9,219 nt of DNA from an uncultured Arcanobacterium sp. GTDB lineage: Bacteria; Actinomycetota; Actinomycetes; Actinomycetales; Actinomycetaceae. The stretch is taken from the NCBI RefSeq assembly GCF_947253055.1, contig NZ_CAMXYE010000060.1, positions 1 through 9,219 on the forward strand, given 5' to 3'. Below are positions 6,941-9,219 of this stretch, in pieces. Under the pieces are notes generated by a model that saw only the letters and a program-made list of their open reading frames with translations, was not told the origin of the DNA and did no database searches. Position 1 is the stretch's first letter; the number at the start of each line of letters is the position of its first letter. The position numbers were made by a program, and so were the translations under genes.

Positions 6941-8347
6941 ATGAAAACATTTTTTGCAACTATGCGGACTTATCCTTATCGCCGCACAAACGATAAGATG
7001 CTCGGCGGGCTCTGCGCTGGATTGGCACATCGCTGGGGTTTAGCCCCCACCCTCGTACGCCTCCTGGCGCTATTACTACTCCCCGTCGGTTTAATTTCAC
7101 TTTTCTTATACGGAGTATTTTGGTTAATTATTCCCGAGTACCGAAGTGAAAAAATTATTTTAGAAGATGCACTCAGTGGGCGGCCAACTCCGAGTCTCGC
7201 TATTGCAGTAATTTTTATCATCCTCGGGTTTTTTTCCACCAGCTATGTATTTCGCGCGATTTTAGGAATAAGTCAGATTCTCTTAGCGCCGCTCGCCGTT
7301 ATTTGCTTAATAGCTTTTGCTTTTATAACTATTCTGGCGTGGTGGCGGGCACGTAAACATCCCGAATTGCGTCAAGATCAGAGCGCATATACGCACCCTT
7401 CTCCAAACCCGGATCTGAATCTTGCAGTAAACCCAGATTTGCCTCCCATCCCAAACTCAGATGACGCAGATGCTCCCTTCCCCGAAGCTGGCAGTTTCCC
7501 CATTACCCCGCAAGTGTCCGCGCGCTATATTGCACTTACTGTGGTAGCAATATTCTTGACCTTTGCCGGGATTCTCCTCTTTTACTCTTCTACGCTCGGA
7601 GCTTGGCTCGCAGCTAGCGGCGGGGCACTCACCATATTGGGAATTTCCGTAGCTGTAGCTGGCATTCGCGGGAAACGCGCCACCTGGCTCACTTTTTTCA
7701 CTTGGCTATCGCTTTTCGCTGTCCTGCCGGCTTTGACCTTTGCGGCTTGTATTCCTTCCCAATTTTTGACCGAAAAAAATACCCAGGTGTTTTACGCTTC
7801 CCCGATTACCGGAACTACGAAGAATGTGCAAGCACTTTTCCTGATTCCGCCCCAGCCCTTGAGCGGATTTCAGCCGGATAACACCTACCATTTCCAGGCA
7901 GCCATCGGGACGACTGAGATAAAAGTAAATGAAGACGTGCCCGTAATTTTACATATAAAGGGTGGAAAATACGGCACGCTGCAGGTTTATCATCTACGCA
8001 GTTGGAAAGTAGTGGAAAAAGGGCAGAGCACACTGCTTCCCGCTGCGGAGATAAATACTGCTCCCCCAGCTAGTGCTACTCCGCGTCGCCCTTATTTCAC
8101 CGAAAATACCTTCAACATAGCTGATGAATACCCGATGGATATCGACCAATCCATACGCGCTGCATCTTATTACCGCTTATATGAAGACGAAGAAACTACT
8201 CTCTATTCACCTGCCGCACTGCAAGATAGCAGCCATGCCGCTCATGTGTATATGTATCTCAGTTTCGGGCAGGTGCAGGTGTATGGAGCACCTCCAGCTG
8301 GAGTAGACGAGAAAGTTTGGGTAGAGATGAAAGGATTAGAGAAATGA
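6941..8347 (+). CDS. PspC-domain polytopic membrane protein, probable regulator/effector of the adjacent two-component system
   Basis: 468 residues, not a characterised gene. An N-terminal PspC domain (about 12-66; DKMLGGLCAGLAHRWGL then one membrane helix ending in WLIIPEY) is followed by hydrophobic segments at about 84-104 and 111-133. A polar Pro/Asp/Asn-rich linker (about 140-192, with NPDL twice) leads to three more segments at about 196-215, 222-241 and 248-269, then a soluble domain of about 200 residues. Basic residues at 136-139 and 242-246 suggest that the linker and the last short loop are cytoplasmic and the C-terminal domain outside. The first three segments do not add up cleanly with that unless one is re-entrant. 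The C-terminal domain (IGTTEIKVNEDVPVILHI ... GTLQVYHL) is beta-rich and loosely recalls the DUF2154/LiaF-like domain of other PspC proteins, a tentative link. ATG at 6941 has an AAGAA-type weak ribosome site; an in-frame ATG at 6962 is the alternative. It overlaps the next gene by ATGA. Confidence 0.88.
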   Translation: MKTFFATMRTYPYRRTNDKMLGGLCAGLAHRWGLAPTLVRLLALLLLPVGLISLFLYGVFWLIIPEYRSEKIILEDALSGRPTPSLAIAVIFIILGFFSTSYVFRAILGISQILLAPLAVICLIAFAFITILAWWRARKHPELRQDQSAYTHPSPNPDLNLAVNPDLPPIPNSDDADAPFPEAGSFPITPQVSARYIALTVVAIFLTFAGILLFYSSTLGAWLAASGGALTILGISVAVAGIRGKRATWLTFFTWLSLFAVLPALTFAACIPSQFLTEKNTQVFYASPITGTTKNVQALFLIPPQPLSGFQPDNTYHFQAAIGTTEIKVNEDVPVILHIKGGKYGTLQVYHLRSWKVVEKGQSTLLPAAEINTAPPASATPRRPYFTENTFNIADEYPMDIDQSIRAASYYRLYEDEETTLYSPAALQDSSHAAHVYMYLSFGQVQVYGAPPAGVDEKVWVEMKGLEK

Positions 8348-8568
8348 GAATATCTACCACGATTTTAGGTACTTTGACGATGATTATGGGGATTGCCGCC
8401 ATTCTCTTTGGTACTGGTTGCACTATAGATCTACGAGTTCTACTTATCGTCACGCTGATAACACTCGCCGCCGTAATCCTGCTGGGAGTATTCTTACCGG
8501 CCAATAAAAACGCCACTACTTCTGTTGACTCTCCCAACCTGGAAGTAGAGAGCGAAAAGATAGGATAA
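8344..8568 (+). CDS. Small two-helix membrane protein, translationally coupled to the PspC protein
   Basis: 74 residues of unknown function. Its ATG overlaps the TGA of the PspC gene (ATGA at 8344-8347), with AGGA eight bases before it, so coupled translation is likely. A start at 8317 is in frame but lies inside the upstream gene and has no better ribosome site. Seen: a short basic N-terminus (MRIS), a hydrophobic helix at about 5-24, a turn with GTGCTID (one Cys, C26), a second helix at about 30-51, and an acidic/polar tail (52-74). The predicted topology is a helical hairpin with both ends on the same side, probably cytoplasmic. There is no lipobox and no catalytic motif. Coupling to a PspC protein suggests an accessory or modulator of that complex, by association only. 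It is the last gene before the terminator. Confidence 0.8.
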   Translation: MRISTTILGTLTMIMGIAAILFGTGCTIDLRVLLIVTLITLAAVILLGVFLPANKNATTSVDSPNLEVESEKIG

Positions 8569-8578
8569 TAATAAAAAT

Positions 8579-8619
8579 AAAAGCCGGAGTCGGGAAGTAA
8601 TTTCCCGGCTCCGGCTTTT
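8579..8619. terminator. Strong bidirectional Rho-independent terminator
   Basis: An 18-bp inverted repeat, AAAAGCCGGAGTCGGGAA at 8579-8596 and TTCCCGGCTCCGGCTTTT at 8602-8619, pairs along its full length with one G-U wobble around a 5-base loop. It ends in TTTT on the plus strand. On the minus strand the stem is followed by a T-rich run (TTTTATTTTTATTATT). It lies 10 bases after the small membrane protein and 13 bases after the stop of convergent mdh, so it can end both transcripts. Confidence 0.95.
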
Positions 8620-8632
8620 CGTCAATATCAGG

Positions 8633-9219
8633 TTACTTAATCAAACCTAATTTGCGTACGGTAGCGAGCTCTTCTTCTGCCGCATCCGCATTGTGTGCAA
8701 TCTGCGCTTTCGTCACTTCGGAAAGCTCCAGGCCTTCCACTATCTCCCAGTCTCCACCGCGGGAAGTGACTGGCATACCGTAGATAAGACCTTCCGGAAT
8801 TCCATAATGAGAACCATCCGACCAAACACCGGCAGTCACCCAATCGCCTTCTGGAGTGCCATTTACCCAGTTGTAGACGTGGTCAATTGCTGCTGTAGCC
8901 GCCGACGCAGCCGAGGAAGCACCCCGAGCTTCAATAATAGCGGCGCCGCGCTTAGCCACCGTCGGCACGAAGTAATCTTGCAACCAAGCTTCTTCTACCA
9001 AGTCCGTAGCAGCTTTTCCACCTACAGTGGCCCAAGAAATATCTGGATACTGATCGGCAGAGTGATTACCCCAGACCACCATCTTGGCAATATCGGATAC
9101 CTTCGCTCCCGTCTTTTCGGCCAGCTGTGCGATTGCCCGATTATGATCGAGGCGCATCATGGCGGTAAAACGAGATTTCGGTACATCCGGAGCCGAATGA
9201 GCGGCAATCACCGCATTGG
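8633..9219 (-). CDS. mdh: Malate dehydrogenase, N-terminus beyond the right edge
   Basis: NAD-dependent interconversion of malate and oxaloacetate in the TCA cycle, cytoplasmic. Only the C-terminal 194 residues are in the window, about 60% of the usual 325-330, so the Rossmann NAD-binding part is missing. Reading enters in the middle of NAVIAAHSAP; the GTG at 9211 is an internal Val codon, not a start. Seen: the substrate-binding and catalytic segment MRLDHNRA, with the Asp of the Asp-His relay (codon near 9146-9148), and the catalytic His in VVWGNHSADQYPD (codon 9062-9064). After these come RGASSAASAATAAIDHVYNW and VWSDGSHYGIPEGLIYGMPV, the order found in cytosolic-type (plant/actinobacterial) MDH rather than the lactate-dehydrogenase-like bacterial type. 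The C-terminus ATVRKLGLIK is normal. It is convergent with the PspC operon and shares its terminator. Confidence 0.96.
   Translation of the reverse strand, partial: NAVIAAHSAPDVPKSRFTAMMRLDHNRAIAQLAEKTGAKVSDIAKMVVWGNHSADQYPDISWATVGGKAATDLVEEAWLQDYFVPTVAKRGAAIIEARGASSAASAATAAIDHVYNWVNGTPEGDWVTAGVWSDGSHYGIPEGLIYGMPVTSRGGDWEIVEGLELSEVTKAQIAHNADAAEEELATVRKLGLIK

Noticed and set aside
8317..8343. Upstream in-frame start for the small membrane protein
   Set aside because: It would add nine charged residues and overlap the PspC gene by 31 bases. The ATGA overlap at 8344 with AGGA upstream is the more usual coupled start.
9209..9211. GTG as a start for a shorter malate dehydrogenase
   Set aside because: The frame stays open to the window edge and reads NAV just before it, matching the conserved internal MDH segment, so the gene simply continues beyond the window.

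Overview
The window looks like chromosomal DNA of an actinobacterium with only moderate G+C (roughly half by eye). Signs are the actinobacterial form of serine hydroxymethyltransferase (STTIHKT around the PLP lysine), an actinobacterial-style FolD, the RDS variant of the mannose-1-phosphate guanylyltransferase motif, and a LuxR-type regulator / PspC-histidine kinase / PspC membrane protein cluster of a kind found in Actinobacteria. A host in or near the Actinomycetaceae is a guess from base composition and gene content. Coding density is very high, and no stretch over 300 bases lacks a gene. I see no mobile element, CRISPR array, tRNA or rRNA.

Left part (1-4738): a minus-strand run reads glyA, folD, an exonuclease III gene and manC (cut by the left edge), with gaps of 1, 15 and 14 bases, so it is probably one operon. 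purU diverges from it across a 175-base intergenic region. GlyA, FolD and PurU together interconvert serine/glycine, 5,10-methylene-THF, 10-formyl-THF and free formate: a folate one-carbon divergon. The exonuclease III (AP-site repair) and the GDP-mannose synthase appear to be passengers in the same transcript.

Middle part (4812-8568): a cell-envelope signalling locus. On the minus strand lie a PspC-fused sensor histidine kinase and its LuxR-family response regulator. Divergent on the plus strand lie a large PspC membrane protein and, overlapping it by ATGA, a 74-residue protein with two membrane segments. The layout resembles three-component envelope-stress systems (LiaFSR; EsrISR of Corynebacterium). 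The 134-base divergent region carries four G-rich direct repeats at about one and two helical turns, a good candidate operator for the regulator. This is the most interesting part of the window.

Right part (8569-9219): a strong bidirectional terminator hairpin separates the signalling genes from a convergent malate dehydrogenase gene, whose N-terminal part lies beyond the right edge.
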